Positions 62,450 through 64,000 of a stretch of 64,000 bases of DNA are shown here, one piece after another. The translations under genes and the position numbers were made by a program. Numbering within the stretch: the stretch's first letter is position 1; every line of letters begins with the position of its first letter. The DNA is taken from assembly GCA_021816455.1 (NCBI GenBank), contig JAKAXU010000007.1:1-64000 (forward strand), written 5' to 3'. The notes beneath the pieces were generated by a model. The model was given only the letters and a program-made list of their open reading frames with translations. It was not told the origin of the DNA and did not search any database. Source of the stretch: Acidobacteriota bacterium. Its GTDB lineage: Bacteria > Acidobacteriota > Terriglobia > Terriglobales > Acidobacteriaceae.

Positions 62450-63454
62450 TCAGGCATGGCCGAAGAGGTGACGGAAAAAGTGACCGATGCGGTGGAAGAC
62501 GCCTGGTTTCCGCTGCGGTGCGGGCTTCTGCGCGGAGGTTTGTGAGGTGGTCGGCGCCACCGGGGCCGCGGCGACCGGGGCGGGCAGTTTGGTTACGGCG
62601 ACTGCTTCCGGGCTGGTGGCTCCGTTGTAGGTGAGCGCAGCTGTAGCCTGTGCGTGGACGACGCCGGGTAGAGTGGCGTTGGGTGGTGGCGTGGGCAGAG
62701 GAGCAAGCCCGGCAGACTGCGCGACGGGGAATGCATTGTTGCCGAGGGTGCGCGTGGGTGCAGCAGGGCAGCCACAGGATTCCGATTCATCGTCCACTAC
62801 TTCCGTGACGGAGCCTTGCTGGAAGAGAACGCGTTGGTCGGGTTGGACACGGTAAGCGCCGCCGGTGAACAGACTGCTGACGGTGACGTAGGGAGGATTC
62901 TTGCCGGGGTTCTCAACGCAGGTGTCGCCGTGGTCTCCGAGGCGGACTTTGACGGCGGATTTGCCTGGGCCGCTGATCAGGATGCGAAAGTCCGGGGTGA
63001 GGATAACGTCGGAGTCGGCGCCGGTGCGGAAGTCGGTTTCCAGCGCGCCGCGGTCGAGCGAGACCATGAGGCCGGAGTGGTCGGCGGCGGCGTGGGCTGG
63101 GTCCATGGTGAGGGTGGCGCGCGTGGTGGAGCAGAGGCGCAACTGGCCGCGGCCAGGCAGGGTGAGGATGGCGGTGTGCGCACCGGCGGTGACCGAGCCG
63201 CTGGAGCCGATGGCGGCGCGGCTGCCGAAGACGGTGAGCGATCCTGCGACGGTGAGCCCGGAGTCGAGCTTGACGAACGCGATCGGCGAGGTGGGTGTAG
63301 CCGTGACGGGTGAGGCAGCCGTGGATGACGCTGGCGTCGGCGGCTGCGGGACAGCCTGCAGTGCAGCGGAAGCATGCATGCAGGCCGCGGAAAAAAGTGC
63401 GATGGATGCGATTTGGAATGGGAGAGTGAAGCGGCGTCGCATGGCTGGCGGCAT
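62450..63454 (-). CDS. Secreted Ala/Pro-rich protein with FecR-like core
   Basis: Not firmly recognised. A signal peptide ends near residue 31 (ACMHASA). A Pro/Thr/Ala linker is followed by a beta-rich middle (about 55-230) with GSSGSVTAGAHTAIL, LRLCSTTRATLTM and DSDVILTPDFRILISGPG, which has the feel of a FecR-type domain, and four Cys near 220-235 (ESCGCP). The C-terminus is Pro/Ala-rich and ends in a His/Phe-rich basic tail (HRIGHFFRHLFGHA). It starts 7 bases after the trpG stop (ATG 63454 or 63442) and is probably co-transcribed with it. Confidence 0.55.
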   Translation of the reverse strand: MPPAMRRRFTLPFQIASIALFSAACMHASAALQAVPQPPTPASSTAASPVTATPTSPIAFVKLDSGLTVAGSLTVFGSRAAIGSSGSVTAGAHTAILTLPGRGQLRLCSTTRATLTMDPAHAAADHSGLMVSLDRGALETDFRTGADSDVILTPDFRILISGPGKSAVKVRLGDHGDTCVENPGKNPPYVTVSSLFTGGAYRVQPDQRVLFQQGSVTEVVDDESESCGCPAAPTRTLGNNAFPVAQSAGLAPLPTPPPNATLPGVVHAQATAALTYNGATSPEAVAVTKLPAPVAAAPVAPTTSQTSAQKPAPQRKPGVFHRIGHFFRHLFGHA

Positions 63455-63461
63455 ATCCGGG

Positions 63462-64000
63462 CTACATGGCCAGGAAGTTGCGGATCATCTGGCGGCCGCC
63501 TTCAGTGAGCACGCTTTCGGGATGAAACTGGACGCCTTCGATGGGCAGCGTACGATGGCGTAGGCCCATGAGAACGGGTGCGCCGCTGGAGTCGGACGTG
63601 TGCGCGGTGGGCAGGAGTTCGTCCGGCAACGTGGCTTCATCGACGATGAGCGAGTGGTAGCGGGTGCAGGTGAGCGGGGTGGGCAGTCCGGCGAAGATGC
63701 CATGGCCGTCGTGGGTGACAGGGCTGGTTTTGCCGTGCATGAGTTCGGCTGCACGGATGACTTGGCCGCCGAAGGCGGCTCCGATGGCCTGATGACCGAG
63801 GCAGACGCCGAGAATGGGCGCTTTGCCCGCCATGCGCTGGATGAGCGGCACGAGGATGCCGGCTTCCTGCGGCGTGCAGGGGCCGGGCGAAAGCAGGATT
63901 CGTTCGGGATGGAGCGCCTCGACCTCGTCGACGGAAAGCTCGTCGTTGCGGCGAATGACCATCTCCGCGCCGAGTTCACCGAGGTACTGAACGAGGTTGT
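63462..64000 (-). CDS. trpG: Anthranilate synthase component II (glutamine amidotransferase), partial
   Basis: Class I glutaminase that supplies ammonia to TrpE (or to PabB). Visible are [14 protein letters not shown], the nucleophile Cys in [11 protein letters not shown], a [12 protein letters not shown] segment, RYHSL and the catalytic His-x-Glu in [13 protein letters not shown]. About 178 C-terminal residues are in the window; only the first few codons are missing at the edge. It is transcribed towards trpE, and the two are separated by 2.3 kb. Confidence 0.92.
   Translation of the reverse strand, partial: NLVQYLGELGAEMVIRRNDELSVDEVEALHPERILLSPGPCTPQEAGILVPLIQRMAGKAPILGVCLGHQAIGAAFGGQVIRAAELMHGKTSPVTHDGHGIFAGLPTPLTCTRYHSLIVDEATLPDELLPTAHTSDSSGAPVLMGLRHRTLPIEGVQFHPESVLTEGGRQMIRNFLAM

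Overview
The window reads as a chromosomal segment of a Gram-negative, GC-rich bacterium. The best guess is the Acidobacteriota (class Terriglobia). This is an inference from the mix of genes: an ADP-heptose lipopolysaccharide set, an alpha/beta-fused branched-chain 2-oxoacid dehydrogenase E1, an H+-pyrophosphatase, a PafA-like phosphatase and several secreted Ala/Pro-rich proteins of unknown function. No rRNA, tRNA, CRISPR array or prophage was seen.

Layout. 1-5.2 kb: the N-terminal tip of an IS5-type transposase, then ADP-heptose synthesis and use (hldE-gmhA, gmhB, hldD and a GT9 heptosyltransferase-like gene). 5.2-11.1 kb: branched-chain oxoacid dehydrogenase E1, membrane pyrophosphatase hppA and an MscS channel. 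11.1-20.7 kb: a DUF255 thioredoxin-fold protein, holA, a bacteriohemerythrin, an EamA permease, a secreted Lys-rich protein, a PP2C phosphatase, 3-hydroxybutyryl-CoA dehydrogenase and a metallo-beta-lactamase-fold hydrolase. 20.7-24.1 kb: an AT-richer accessory patch with an unknown secreted protein, a lipoprotein gene with a 1-nt frameshift in its signal peptide, a PagL-like barrel lacking the catalytic His, and a membrane protein with an HxxxCxxC zinc motif. 24.1-36.6 kb: pyrD, PafA-like phosphatase, an O-acetyltransferase, a PpiD/SurA-like isomerase, malQ, mntH, comM and an amidohydrolase. 36.9-44.1 kb: two esterase/hydrolase genes, guaA, a GT4 glycosyltransferase and a secreted protein with VirB10-like repeats. 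44.2-55 kb: hisS-aspS, M1 aminopeptidase, acyl-CoA dehydrogenase, mmuM and the rpsP-khpA-rimM-trmD translation operon. 55.3-64 kb: an antiporter, gdhA, a sugar-nucleotide epimerase broken by one in-frame TGA, trpE, an Ala/Gly/Ser/Thr-rich protein, a decayed GH79-like gene, a secreted unknown and the start of trpG.

The main cross-cutting signal is regulatory. At least nine genes have a -10-like hexamer (TAnnnT, often TAGACT) ending exactly six bases before the start codon and no Shine-Dalgarno sequence, as expected for leaderless mRNAs. Other genes in the same window have clear Shine-Dalgarno sequences, so two initiation modes seem to coexist. Three genes carry visible lesions: one nonsense codon, one single-base frameshift and one multiply frameshifted remnant. 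All positions come from direct reading; functional names rest on motif recognition, and no database search was run.
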